A stretch of DNA of 64,000 nucleotides from Pusillimonas sp. T7-7 (GTDB lineage: Bacteria; Pseudomonadota; Gammaproteobacteria; Burkholderiales; Burkholderiaceae_B). Positions within the stretch are counted from its first letter, which is position 1, and every line of letters starts with the position of its first letter. A model generated the notes under the pieces. That model made no database searches. It was given only the letters and a program-made list of their open reading frames with translations, and was not told the origin of the DNA. The position numbers were made by a program, and so were the translations under genes. Shown here piece after piece: positions 43,385 through 51,740 of the stretch. The stretch spans positions 2,418,001 to 2,482,000 of the forward strand of contig NC_015458.1 of the NCBI RefSeq assembly GCF_000209655.1, read 5' to 3'.

Positions 43385-44053
43385 TCAAGGCGTTTCTTCG
43401 TATCGTCGTACGATTCTTCCCAAGGCCTGCTGCGACTCGTCCAGGTACGCGGTGAGTTCCGACTCTGCCTCGTTGTATTCGCCTTTGAGCAGGCATTCAT
43501 ATATACGGGCCTCCCAATCTACCCACAGGGGTTTCTGCACGATTCGTTCGTCTGGGCCGGTAGTGAATATCAGGCGCAGTTGAGCGCTGATATTCAGGAA
43601 AAACTCATCGATCAAGCGACTGCCCAACACCGATACCTGGGCCTGGTGAAAAGCCAGGCTCAGCGTGCCAACGTCCTGCCATTTACCTTGTTCGATAGCT
43701 TGCCGCGCCTGGGCGATGATATCGGCCAACTGATCCAATAAAGCCGGACTGTATGCCGAACCGCTGCGTATGGCGGAAAGCTGTATGGTGCGCCGTGCCG
43801 TGTAGATATCCTGCAAATCGCCTTCGCAGAAACTGCGCACGAACACACCTCGGTGCCGAATCGCCGTCGCCAAGCCATCTCGCACCAGCAAATGCAGCAC
43901 CTCCCGGATGCTGTTGCGTGAAGCCGCGTATTTATTGGCGATATCGACTTCAATCAATTGCACGCCGGGAGACAGCCTGCCGCTGATGATGTCTTCTCGC
44001 AAGCGGTGGCCGATCAAATCCACGATCGACAGGTCAACTGCGTCAGCCTTCAT
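43385..44053 (-). CDS. GntR-family (FadR/FCD) transcriptional regulator
   Basis: A 222-residue regulator with the winged helix at about residues 8-72 (GRLSPGVQLIEVDIANKYAA, SRNSIREVLHLLVRDGLA, wing GVFVRSF) and an FCD domain (DLQDIYTARRTIQLSAIRSG). It is the last gene of the operon that starts with the solute-binding protein at 49102 and follows the DUF1989 gene after 4 bases. The tandem TTGTTGAACAA palindromes at the operon promoter match this subfamily's operator pattern, so negative autoregulation of the whole operon is likely. Confidence 0.87.
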   Translation of the reverse strand: MKADAVDLSIVDLIGHRLREDIISGRLSPGVQLIEVDIANKYAASRNSIREVLHLLVRDGLATAIRHRGVFVRSFCEGDLQDIYTARRTIQLSAIRSGSAYSPALLDQLADIIAQARQAIEQGKWQDVGTLSLAFHQAQVSVLGSRLIDEFFLNISAQLRLIFTTGPDERIVQKPLWVDWEARIYECLLKGEYNEAESELTAYLDESQQALGRIVRRYEETP

Positions 44054-44057
44054 GTAT

Positions 44058-44909
44058 TTACTGACTCTCCCACTTTATACGTCCCGGATGCATGCCATGA
44101 TACCCCTTGTAAGCAGAGACTTTGGGCGACTCCCAACCTTCCAGCGCCGACGGGGCCAGCTTGTATACCTCTACGCCAAGGGGCCGGCAGACATCTATGG
44201 GATCACGGGCATCCGGCCCCCATAGAGGCACCGACAAATCGCCCCCCGGGCAGGTAGACATCGCGCACAGGAGGTCGATCTCTGCAAAGAACTCCAGATA
44301 ATCGCCCTTCTGGGCGGGGCACGCTTTCATGAAGTACTGGTCGTCATCATTAAGGCCAGTGCACTGAAAGACGTTGAGCACATCGTGCACGTCGAACTCC
44401 GTCAATCCGTAGGGCACTACGGCGCGCGTGAGGTTTGAATGGCAATGGAAATGGAAGTCCTCTCCAGTCAGCAGATGATTGACATAAGGGTCGCAACGCG
44501 TTCCCAAAAGGTCATGTATACGACCGCCATCGCTATCAGTGCCATAGCCGGCCAACGTGTCGTCGGTAATCGTTACCAGCGGACGCAGGAAAGGCAGGTT
44601 GGACCATAGCCGGTCGTGGGTGCTAACGTGCGCGCCCTGCAATTGACGCGTGCGCGAGGCCCACATCCGTTCTCGCGGATCGTGACGATTCCAGATGTTC
44701 AGATCGCATACTTGCGGGCCTTCGATGGTGACGATACGAAACACATGGCCTTTCGGCACTTCCCATGCCCGACCGCTGCGTATGGGCACCGTAAATGAGT
44801 CGACCAATTCACGCGCGCTCTTGTCGCGCACCACACGATCGTAAAACGCCTTGTCCACGTCCAGCGCGGAACCTTTGCTTGCCTGATAGGCGGCAGGATA
44901 ATTTCCCAT
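44058..44909 (-). CDS. DUF1989 / urea-carboxylase-associated family protein
   Basis: A 283-residue protein with one DUF1989 domain: VPKGHVFRIVTIEGPQVCDL (about residues 52-71), NIWNRHDPRERMWASRTRQL, the metal-type cluster FHFHCHSNLTRA (about 153-164), DVHDVLNVFQCTGLNDD and KGDYLEFFAEIDLLCAMSTC with a conserved Cys pattern. Relatives accompany urea carboxylase and guanidine or allantoin degradation, and may bind a metal, but no reaction is proven for this branch. It lies 22 bases after the ectoine synthase gene, in the same operon as an amidase and amino-acid-type ABC transporter. Confidence 0.82.
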   Translation of the reverse strand: MGNYPAAYQASKGSALDVDKAFYDRVVRDKSARELVDSFTVPIRSGRAWEVPKGHVFRIVTIEGPQVCDLNIWNRHDPRERMWASRTRQLQGAHVSTHDRLWSNLPFLRPLVTITDDTLAGYGTDSDGGRIHDLLGTRCDPYVNHLLTGEDFHFHCHSNLTRAVVPYGLTEFDVHDVLNVFQCTGLNDDDQYFMKACPAQKGDYLEFFAEIDLLCAMSTCPGGDLSVPLWGPDARDPIDVCRPLGVEVYKLAPSALEGWESPKVSAYKGYHGMHPGRIKWESQ

Positions 44910-44931
44910 ATTCGGCTTAGCCCTTTTGACT

Positions 44932-45315
44932 TTAAGTTAATTCGTAACTGCCCTCTGCGTTGTGCGTCTCGCTGCCAACCAGAGGGGGATTGAACACACA
45001 GACAAGGCGTAAATCGCCCTTGATGGCACGCAGCACGTGCTTGTCGTGGCGATCCAGGGCGTATATGGCGCCTGGCGTTATGGGGTGGACTTCGCCGGTG
45101 GCCACATCCTCTACCTCGCCCTCACCTGCAAAGCAATAGTTGGTTTCGAAGTGCTGTTTGTATTCCAGATGCAGTTCAGCCCCTTCCGTCACGGTTGTCT
45201 CGTGCACGGAATAACCCATGCCGTCTCCTTTGACGATAAGCCTGGTGCTTTGCCAGCCCGGGCCGCTGGCCTCTCGCGGCGTGCCGCGCAGGCTATCCGC
45301 ACTAATGACTATCAT
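44932..45315 (-). CDS. ectC: Ectoine synthase (solitary EctC)
   Basis: A 127-residue cupin that follows EctC along its length: RLIVKGDGMGYSVHETTV, LEYKQHFETNYCFAGEGEVE, PITPGAIYALDRHDKHVLRA and RLVCVFNPPLVGSETHN. The iron ligands Glu57, Tyr85 and His93 known from Paenibacillus EctC fall at the same numbers here, so the active site looks intact. EctC cyclises N-gamma-acetyl-diaminobutyrate to ectoine, and can slowly cyclise glutamine. No ectA, ectB or ectD is present in the window. The gene overlaps the amidase gene by 14 bases and lies in an operon with an ABC importer, so it may act on an imported precursor, or run a related cyclisation or ring opening. Confidence 0.85.
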   Translation of the reverse strand: MIVISADSLRGTPREASGPGWQSTRLIVKGDGMGYSVHETTVTEGAELHLEYKQHFETNYCFAGEGEVEDVATGEVHPITPGAIYALDRHDKHVLRAIKGDLRLVCVFNPPLVGSETHNAEGSYELT

Positions 45316-46657
45316 TGATGACTCCTTCTGTGTGATCTGTACCCAAGATCCGTTCCAACAAACTCGCTAATGCGAGCAAAGACGCATCGTGACCGGCCTT
45401 GCCTGTCAACAGCAAAGCTGTGGGTTTGCTGGACACGCTGCCCAGCGGCATGCTGATGCTGGGTTTTCCCAAGCGATTTGCAAGCTCTGTGAATGCAAAA
45501 GACTTCTTGTTAAGCGCCAGGTAGCGCTCTTCGTCCCGCAAGTCCGACAGGCGCGGTGGAAATATTGGACTGGTCGGTGTCAACACCGCATCAAACCCTT
45601 GAAGCTCCGTTTCGAACTGCGCGGAGCGCTCGACAAGCGCGCGCTGAGCCTCACCGTACTTCCATGCGGGCGCCAGCGCGCCTGCCTCGATACGGCGCCG
45701 AACCAGCGGGTCGTAATCATCGCCGTATCGGGCAAGCAAATCACGATGCAAGGCATAGGCGTCGGCCGCAATAATGCCACCATCGGCGGCTATTGCCCCA
45801 ACGCCGGAAATCGATGAAATATCGCGGCGTACAACCGTGACACCCTGCGCACGCAACAGATCAACAGCACGATGGAAAAGCTCGAGTACGCCGGGTTCAA
45901 CGTCAGCGCCGAATACGGATTCTGGTACGCAAAGCGATACAAGACGGGGGTCTGTGGCTGCCGATTCCATGGCGGTCGCATGCACCGCAGGTTTGTCGCA
46001 CAGCGTCTCATACACGCGGGTGCAAACGGATACCGACTTTGCGATGATCCCTGGCACATCAAAGGACGGCGACAGGCCCAGCATGCCCCGCGTATCAAAG
46101 CGGCCAGCGCTGGGCATCATGCCGACGGCGCCGCAAAACGCAGCAGGTATCCGCACCGACCCGCTGGTATCCGAGCACAGTGCGAAGTCCACAAAGCCCA
46201 GTGCGACAGATACTGCAGCCCCCGAGCTGGACCCACCCGCAACGTGCTCGCCATCCACGCACAACGGCGTACGAGGCGTACCAAAATATGTATTCAGACC
46301 CAATGCCCCATAGGCAAACTCAGTCATATTCGTTTGCGCAAGAATCAGTGCGTCGCTCTGCCGCAACCGAGACACCAGGGCTGAATCCTGTTGTGCGGGT
46401 GGTGCACCCAGCAAAGCAACGGAGCCCGCATGCGTCGTCCAGCCCTCCACATCAAAGCACGCCTTGATGGTGCAGCTAAGACCCGCCAAAGGCCCCAATT
46501 CCTCAGCCGAGTTCTGACGCTCGATCAGCCGACTGGCTTGCCGTCCAGCCCCCTCCAGGTCAACATGGGTCAGCGCCAGAGCAGCGGCCTCTTGATATTG
46601 TTGAGTGCGCACACTGAATTGCGCCAGGCAGGAATCCGAACAAGCAAACTGTGTCAT
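45302..46657 (-). CDS. Amidase-signature family hydrolase
   Basis: A 451-residue amidase with the complete Ser-cisSer-Lys triad: Lys65 in SCTIKACFDVEGW, Ser143 in AGGSSSGAAVSVALG and the nucleophile Ser167 in CSDTSGSVRIPAAFCG. It hydrolyses a C-N amide bond in the cytoplasm; it lacks domains of GatA-type tRNA amidotransferase partners, so a small-molecule amidase is expected. It lies 9 bases after the ABC gene and overlaps ectC, so the two enzymes are translationally linked and may act in sequence on one imported N-acyl or amide compound. Confidence 0.85.
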   Translation of the reverse strand: MTQFACSDSCLAQFSVRTQQYQEAAALALTHVDLEGAGRQASRLIERQNSAEELGPLAGLSCTIKACFDVEGWTTHAGSVALLGAPPAQQDSALVSRLRQSDALILAQTNMTEFAYGALGLNTYFGTPRTPLCVDGEHVAGGSSSGAAVSVALGFVDFALCSDTSGSVRIPAAFCGAVGMMPSAGRFDTRGMLGLSPSFDVPGIIAKSVSVCTRVYETLCDKPAVHATAMESAATDPRLVSLCVPESVFGADVEPGVLELFHRAVDLLRAQGVTVVRRDISSISGVGAIAADGGIIAADAYALHRDLLARYGDDYDPLVRRRIEAGALAPAWKYGEAQRALVERSAQFETELQGFDAVLTPTSPIFPPRLSDLRDEERYLALNKKSFAFTELANRLGKPSISMPLGSVSSKPTALLLTGKAGHDASLLALASLLERILGTDHTEGVINDSH

Positions 46658-46666
46658 ATCGCGCGC

Positions 46667-48190
46667 TCAATGCATCACCTGATGAAGGAAGTCCTTTACC
46701 CGTGGATCATCCGTGTTGCGTAATTCCTCTGGTGTGGAGTCGTAGGCAATCGTGCCATCTTTCATGAAAAGGACACGACTCGATACCGAAAAGGCAAATT
46801 GCATCTCGTGTGTCACAATCAGCATGGTCATGCCTTCGGACGCCAGTTGTTCAAGCACCTTCAACACTTCGCTGACCAGCTCCGGATCAAGCGCTGAGGT
46901 GGGTTCGTCGAACAACATGATAGAAGGCTTCATGGCCAGAGCCCGCGCAATGGCGACCCGTTGCTGCTGGCCACCCGACAACTGATGCGGATACTTGTTC
47001 GCGTGCTCTATCAGACCGACCTTATACAGTTGAGACAACGCAAGAATCCGCCGCGACCTGGCGCCCCCACGCCTATGGTAGGCAAGTGCCAACATCACAT
47101 TCTCTAGCGCCGTTTTGTGCGGGAACAGATTAAAGCTTTGAAACACCATCCCTATATCAAGAATCTGGTCGGCGGCAGACTTCTCACGGTTATCGCTGCA
47201 TTCACCCAAGAAATGCCGACCATTGACCAGTACATTGCCGGTGTCAATGGTCTCCAGACCATTCAGTGCGCGGATCAGCGATGTTTTTCCTGAACCCGAC
47301 GGACCAATAATGGATATGACGTCACCTTGCTGTACGGTCAGATCGATATTCTGCAGGGCATGATGGCTTGCGTAGTGCTTATTGATGCCGCGCACCTGCA
47401 ATACCGGCGTATCACTGATTTGCTGGCGGCGCTCCGCACGGGCTGCCATTGCACTTTCCCGCAGCGCTTCGATCTCCTTGCGATCGGCATCACTCAGCAC
47501 GAAAGGTCGGGGTTTGCGCTGCGTAACATCCAGGAATGCTTCCAGACGGATCAAGACCTTATCAAATAGCGTTACGACCAAAACATAATAGAAGGCCACG
47601 GCCAGCATGGTTTCAAATATCAGGAAGTTTTGTGTATACAGCCTCTGGCCAACCAGAAGAATTTCCGTCAGAGAAATCACCGACACTAGCGACGTCAGCT
47701 TGACGATAGTGACAAACTGATTGCTTAGCGTGGGCAATGCTATGCGTATTGCTTGTGGAATGACAATCAGTCGCTGTATGCCGCTGTAGCGGATGCCCAG
47801 CGCCTTGCCCGCCTCGTACTGCCCCCTGGGTACAGACAATATGCCGCCTCTATGGATTTCGGCCATATAGGCGGTTTCACTTAATACGAGAGCAATCAGG
47901 CCAGCGTAGAACGGACTGGACAGCACCACGCTGGACGCTGGAAATACCTGAGGCAAGTTATAGACAAATACCAGCAGCACCAACAGCGGCAAGCTGCGGA
48001 AGAACCAGATATAGACACGGGCCGGCCAGTTAAGCGACGCTATCCGAGACTGTTTGGCCAGGGCCAGCACAAAGCCGACAGCTCCAGCAATCAACCAGGC
48101 GCTGACGCTAAGCTGGGCTACCGTCCAGCAGGCTCGCCAAAAGTCCGACTCCCACAGCAGGCTGTAGGTATAAGTCCAATCGAAATCCAT
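46667..48190 (-). CDS. Fused ABC transporter permease/ATP-binding protein, polar amino acid type
   Basis: A 507-residue fusion. Residues about 1-225 form a HisM-like permease with membrane segments and the EAA-type loop SVPRGQYEAGKALGIRYSGI. Residues about 260-507 form the ATPase: Walker A GPSGSGKTSLIRAL, Q-loop in GMVFQSFNLFPH, signature LSGGQQQRVAIARAL, Walker B IMLFDEPTSALDP and switch His in VTHEMQFAF. Permease and ATPase in one chain is an uncommon but known arrangement in this family; it implies a homodimeric complex with the solute-binding protein encoded 30 bases upstream. Confidence 0.9.
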   Translation of the reverse strand: MDFDWTYTYSLLWESDFWRACWTVAQLSVSAWLIAGAVGFVLALAKQSRIASLNWPARVYIWFFRSLPLLVLLVFVYNLPQVFPASSVVLSSPFYAGLIALVLSETAYMAEIHRGGILSVPRGQYEAGKALGIRYSGIQRLIVIPQAIRIALPTLSNQFVTIVKLTSLVSVISLTEILLVGQRLYTQNFLIFETMLAVAFYYVLVVTLFDKVLIRLEAFLDVTQRKPRPFVLSDADRKEIEALRESAMAARAERRQQISDTPVLQVRGINKHYASHHALQNIDLTVQQGDVISIIGPSGSGKTSLIRALNGLETIDTGNVLVNGRHFLGECSDNREKSAADQILDIGMVFQSFNLFPHKTALENVMLALAYHRRGGARSRRILALSQLYKVGLIEHANKYPHQLSGGQQQRVAIARALAMKPSIMLFDEPTSALDPELVSEVLKVLEQLASEGMTMLIVTHEMQFAFSVSSRVLFMKDGTIAYDSTPEELRNTDDPRVKDFLHQVMH

Positions 48191-48220
48191 GAATACCCTT
48201 TAGCAGCGACTTGCTGCCAC

Positions 48221-49102
48221 CTATTGCTTGGGTGCAAGGGAGTCCTTGATTTCCTGCGCTGTCGGCGCATCCAGACCGTACTTGTCCAGCAAGGCCTGGT
48301 ATTCGCCACTATCGCGGGCATCTGCAAGAGCTTTGCTAAGCGCGTCGCGCAGTTCGGGCTTGTTCTTGTTGACCCCCAAACCAATGACAATGGGGTAGAT
48401 AAGCCCATTGGACGTAACCTTGATATCGTCCTTCATCTCGGTCGCCATCTGGTGCGACACGGCCGCATCTTCCATCATGGCGTCCGCCGCTCCAGACTTC
48501 AGTGCCAGCAGCGCTTCAGGCGAGGTCGGGAACTCCATGATACGTATGGGTTGCTTGCCAGCCTCTTTGCAGGTGGTGTCCGATACGGCGGTCAGCTTCG
48601 GGGTCCAGGAGGCGGCTTTAATAGTGCTGACCTTCATGCCGCACAAGTCCGCAGGAACGGCGGGGCTTGCCTTGCTGGAATTCAACACGATCAATGAAGA
48701 ACCCGTTTTCAAGTACGGTACGTAGTCAATCTGCTTGGCCCGCTCGGGGGTAACATACAAGGCCGACGCAACCATATCGAAGCGGTTGGCTCGTAAGCCC
48801 AGAACAAGATCAGCAAAGCGGGTATCAAGAATATCGGCTTTCAGCCCAAGCTTCTTGGCCATAAGGTGACTGAAATCAGGATCAAATCCCGCTGGCACCT
48901 TGTTATCGAAATAGGCGTAGGGAGGGTAAGTAAGGTCTGTGCCTACCGTCAGGACGCCTTCTTTTACCGTGGTCTGCGCTTGCGCAGACTGCATGCCGGC
49001 AACCGCTGCCATCGACAAAGCCAAGCCGGCGAACATCTTTGCAACCGTCTGCGTGCCAGAGCCGTGGCCGAAAAACTTAGCTGCTTGTACAGTCAATACC
49101 AT
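48221..49102 (-). CDS. ABC transporter substrate-binding protein, polar amino acid family
   Basis: A 293-residue SBP_bac_3 protein. The signal peptide is at about residues 18-43 (VAKMFAGLALSMAAVAGM, cleavage after AQA), and the mature part shows LTVGTDLTYPPYAYFDNKVP, GFDPDFSHLMAKKLGLKADI and RFDMVASALYVTPERAKQID, typical of glutamine- or basic-amino-acid-type receptors. Two cysteines (DLCGMKVST, DTTCKEAGK) may pair. First gene of the operon with the fused ABC protein, amidase, EctC, DUF1989 and GntR; its ligand would define the pathway. The start at 49102 follows AGGAGAC. Confidence 0.88.
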   Translation of the reverse strand: MVLTVQAAKFFGHGSGTQTVAKMFAGLALSMAAVAGMQSAQAQTTVKEGVLTVGTDLTYPPYAYFDNKVPAGFDPDFSHLMAKKLGLKADILDTRFADLVLGLRANRFDMVASALYVTPERAKQIDYVPYLKTGSSLIVLNSSKASPAVPADLCGMKVSTIKAASWTPKLTAVSDTTCKEAGKQPIRIMEFPTSPEALLALKSGAADAMMEDAAVSHQMATEMKDDIKVTSNGLIYPIVIGLGVNKNKPELRDALSKALADARDSGEYQALLDKYGLDAPTAQEIKDSLAPKQ

Positions 49103-49119
49103 TGCTGTCTCCTTTTAAG

Positions 49120-49146
49120 ATTGTTGAACAATTATTGTTGAACAAT
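49120..49146. promoter_or_regulatory. Tandem perfect palindromes, candidate GntR operators
   Basis: Two identical copies of ATTGTTGAACAAT (49120-49132 and 49134-49146) lie one base apart, 18 bases upstream of the operon's first start codon. Each contains TTGTTGAACAA, a match to the FadR-type consensus TNGTNNNACNA. Their 14-base period is not a multiple of the helix turn, so two dimers would sit on different faces. Confidence 0.72.
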
Positions 49147-49234
49147 CATGTAGACAGCAATCCGGGTTTTACCTGAGGCGAACGAAACGAACCTGGTTGA
49201 TGTGCAAGATGCGCTACCTTTGCACAATTGATAT

Positions 49235-49274
49235 GGCCACTCAGCCCGAGCTGATCCAGTCGGGCTGAGTGGCC
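49235..49274. terminator. Long perfect hairpin
   Basis: GGCCACTCAGCCCGA (49235-49249) and TCGGGCTGAGTGGCC (49260-49274) form an uninterrupted 15-base-pair stem with a 10-base loop, 20 bases after the stop of the SLC13 gene. There is no T run on the minus strand. A smaller hairpin, TGTGCAA/TTGCACA (49201-49207, 49220-49226), follows. Terminator of the carrier gene, or a boundary to the ABC operon. Confidence 0.65.
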
Positions 49275-49293
49275 TAAGTAACACGCCTGAAGC

Positions 49294-50745
49294 TTAATGC
49301 ACCCAGATCATGCCTATAAGCAAATAACACAGGCTGGTTACCACCACCACGCTCGCCATATTCAAGACGAAGCCGGCGCGAATCATGGACTGGATCCTCA
49401 TATGCCCGGTACCAAAAACAATAGCATTGGGTGGCGTAGCCACAGGCATCATGAAGGCGCAACTTGCGGCGATCGCAGCAGGTATGGCCAACATTTCCGG
49501 CGGAATTCCTTGAGCAATGGCCAAGGCGCCCAGTAGTGGCAAAAACGTTGCCGCGGTGGCCGTATTAGAGGTCAGTTCAGTCAGACCCAAAATCACCACG
49601 ACAACGACAACCACCATGAACAGGCCAGGCAATGTGGCAACCCAGTCCATGTTTTCGGCAATCCACTGAGCCAGCCCCGAAGTGCCGATCACACCCGACA
49701 GCGACAAGCCGCCGCCAAACAGCAGCAACACGCCCCAAGGCAATTTGCCTGCGCTTTCCCAATCCATCAGAAAGACGCGATTACGCACGTCAACCGGAAT
49801 GGCAAACAAAAGCAAGGCCGCTGCAATGGCAATGCTGGTGTCATTCAAACCCGGAACATAATTTGCCAATATAGGGCGGAAAATCCATGCCAGGGCCGCC
49901 AAAACAAATACAAGAGCCACCAGTTTTTCACCACGGCTCATAGGACCAAGCTCGGCCAGGGCTTCCCGGATGGCAACACTACTGTCACTACCTTTAAGTG
50001 TGAAGCCTTTGCGAGTCAGCCACCACCAAGTAAATACCATCATGACCACGGCAACAGGCACGCCCAACAGCATCCACTGGCCAAAACCGATTTCAACACC
50101 ATAGGCTTTACTTAGGAAACCGGCCAGAAAAGCATTGGGTGGCGTACCAATCAGTGTGGCGATGCCGCCAATGCTCGCCGCGTAGGCGATAGCCAGCAGC
50201 ATGGCTGTTACAAATCGGTCGTTTTCTTCTTCCGAGGTCGATTCAGCAGTCAGCATGCCGGCCACAGACAGGCCTATTGGCAACATCATGATCGCCGTGG
50301 CGGTATTGCTGACCCACATGCTTAGAAAACCGGTAGCAATCATGAGGCCAGCAATCTGCTTACGAGGCTTGCTCCCCATGGCCAGCAAGATATTCAAGGC
50401 AATACGACGGTGTAAGTTCCAGCGTTGCATGGCCAGCCCAATGACAAAACCGCCCAGGAACAGAAAAATGACTGAGTTCGCATAAGGCGAAGTCGCGCTT
50501 CCCAAGGTGCCAATGCCCAGAATGGGGATGAGCAGGATCGGAAGCAGCGAAGTGGCTGGGATCGGGATGGCTTCAGTGGCCCACCATACCGCCATCAATA
50601 GCGCCAGGCCTGCTGCGGACCAGGCCGTTTCAGACATGCCGCCGGGCGGCTCGGTAACTACGCATACTAAAAATAAAAACAGGCCTAGGATCAGCCCTAT
50701 CCAGGCGGTACGGGCTGATGCTGGGGCCTCGGTTGTCGATGCCAT
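49294..50745 (-). CDS. SLC13/DASS-family sodium-dependent carboxylate carrier
   Basis: A 483-residue membrane protein with about 12 hydrophobic segments. The first half has MAVWWATEAIPIPATSLLPI and FLSMWVSNTATAIMMLPIGL (about 139-158), the second half ELTSNTATAATFLPLLGALA and ASCAFMMPVATPPNAIVFGT; these paired SNTA motifs form the sodium and dicarboxylate sites of the DASS family. Unlike the carrier at 7297 it has no RCK_C domains. It probably imports a di- or tricarboxylate such as succinate or citrate. It lies downstream of the hydrolase and leuDC genes on the same strand. Confidence 0.88.
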   Translation of the reverse strand: MASTTEAPASARTAWIGLILGLFLFLVCVVTEPPGGMSETAWSAAGLALLMAVWWATEAIPIPATSLLPILLIPILGIGTLGSATSPYANSVIFLFLGGFVIGLAMQRWNLHRRIALNILLAMGSKPRKQIAGLMIATGFLSMWVSNTATAIMMLPIGLSVAGMLTAESTSEEENDRFVTAMLLAIAYAASIGGIATLIGTPPNAFLAGFLSKAYGVEIGFGQWMLLGVPVAVVMMVFTWWWLTRKGFTLKGSDSSVAIREALAELGPMSRGEKLVALVFVLAALAWIFRPILANYVPGLNDTSIAIAAALLLFAIPVDVRNRVFLMDWESAGKLPWGVLLLFGGGLSLSGVIGTSGLAQWIAENMDWVATLPGLFMVVVVVVVILGLTELTSNTATAATFLPLLGALAIAQGIPPEMLAIPAAIAASCAFMMPVATPPNAIVFGTGHMRIQSMIRAGFVLNMASVVVVTSLCYLLIGMIWVH

Positions 50746-50825
50746 TTTAAGTGTTTCTCCTAAATTACAGCCGGCATTTTATCGTGTATATGAATTTAAT
50801 TCCTCGTCCGGGCTGTTGGAATCGA

Positions 50826-51710
50826 CTAGGGAGCAAAAAACTCCAACATTTCCTTCACAACCAAGTCAGGCTCCTCTTCGGCAATGTAATGCCCGCAATC
50901 TACATCGTGACCGGATACGTCGCTGACGGATATGCGCCTCCACAAAGCCAGCACATCAAAACAGCGGCCCACCGCACCATGCCGCCCCCAAAGCACCTTT
51001 AAGGGCATGGATAAATGATTATTTGATGCCCTGTCGGCACGGTCGTGATCAAGGTCTATGCCTGCAGAGGCACGGTAATCATTACAAACTGCCGCTGCGT
51101 TACCCGGCAAGGCATAGCAACGCTCATACTCAGACATGGCTTCAGGGCTGAATACGCTTAGCCCCGCATGACGGCGCCCCATATACCGGCGAATGAACGT
51201 GACCGGATCGACTTCAAGCAGCATCTCCGGCAAGGGCGCTGGTTGGATGAACAGAAACCAGTGCCAATATGCCGTGGCAAACTCCTGATTGGTTCCTTCG
51301 TACATATCAAGGGTCGGTGCGATATCCAGCAGGAGCAGACGCTTTACATGCTGGGGATGATCCAGCGCCAAACGATGCGCCACCCGCGCACCCCGGTCGT
51401 GAGCACCAACAAAAAACTGATGATGGCCAAGGCTTTGCATAAGCGCAGCCATGTCTTGCGCCATGACCCGTTTAGAGTAAGCGGCACAGTCTTCGCCGGG
51501 TTCTGGGCGAGACGAATCGCCGTATCCTCGCAAGTCAGGCACAACCACGGTATATTTTTCAGCCAAACGGGGAGCCACCCTATGCCACATCACATGAGTT
51601 TGAGGGTGTCCGTGCAGTAATAACAAGGCCGGCCCAGAACCCGCAACTCGATAATTAATTGTTACCTCTTGGCTCACCTGAAACCGCTTGACTTCGAACC
51701 CTTCAAACAT
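50826..51710 (-). CDS. Alpha/beta hydrolase, haloacetate (fluoroacetate) dehalogenase-like
   Basis: A 294-residue alpha/beta hydrolase. The nucleophile motif GAHDRGARVAHRLALDHP puts Asp105 with Arg106 and Arg109 at the carboxylate-binding positions of fluoroacetate dehalogenases; Asp129 (LLDIAPT), the halide-pocket pair His150-Trp151 (AYWHWFLFIQPAPLPE), Tyr212 (CNDYRASAGIDL) and His274 (VDCGHYIAEEEP) complete that active site. The order and spacing follow the FAcD enzymes closely, so hydrolysis of a 2-haloacid or a related small ester or lactone is expected. It sits between leuD and an SLC13 carrier, so it may release a hydroxy acid for that pathway. Confidence 0.8.
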   Translation of the reverse strand: MFEGFEVKRFQVSQEVTINYRVAGSGPALLLLHGHPQTHVMWHRVAPRLAEKYTVVVPDLRGYGDSSRPEPGEDCAAYSKRVMAQDMAALMQSLGHHQFFVGAHDRGARVAHRLALDHPQHVKRLLLLDIAPTLDMYEGTNQEFATAYWHWFLFIQPAPLPEMLLEVDPVTFIRRYMGRRHAGLSVFSPEAMSEYERCYALPGNAAAVCNDYRASAGIDLDHDRADRASNNHLSMPLKVLWGRHGAVGRCFDVLALWRRISVSDVSGHDVDCGHYIAEEEPDLVVKEMLEFFAP

Positions 51711-51740
51711 TGTTTTGCTCCCTTTGTTTAATGCTTTTCA

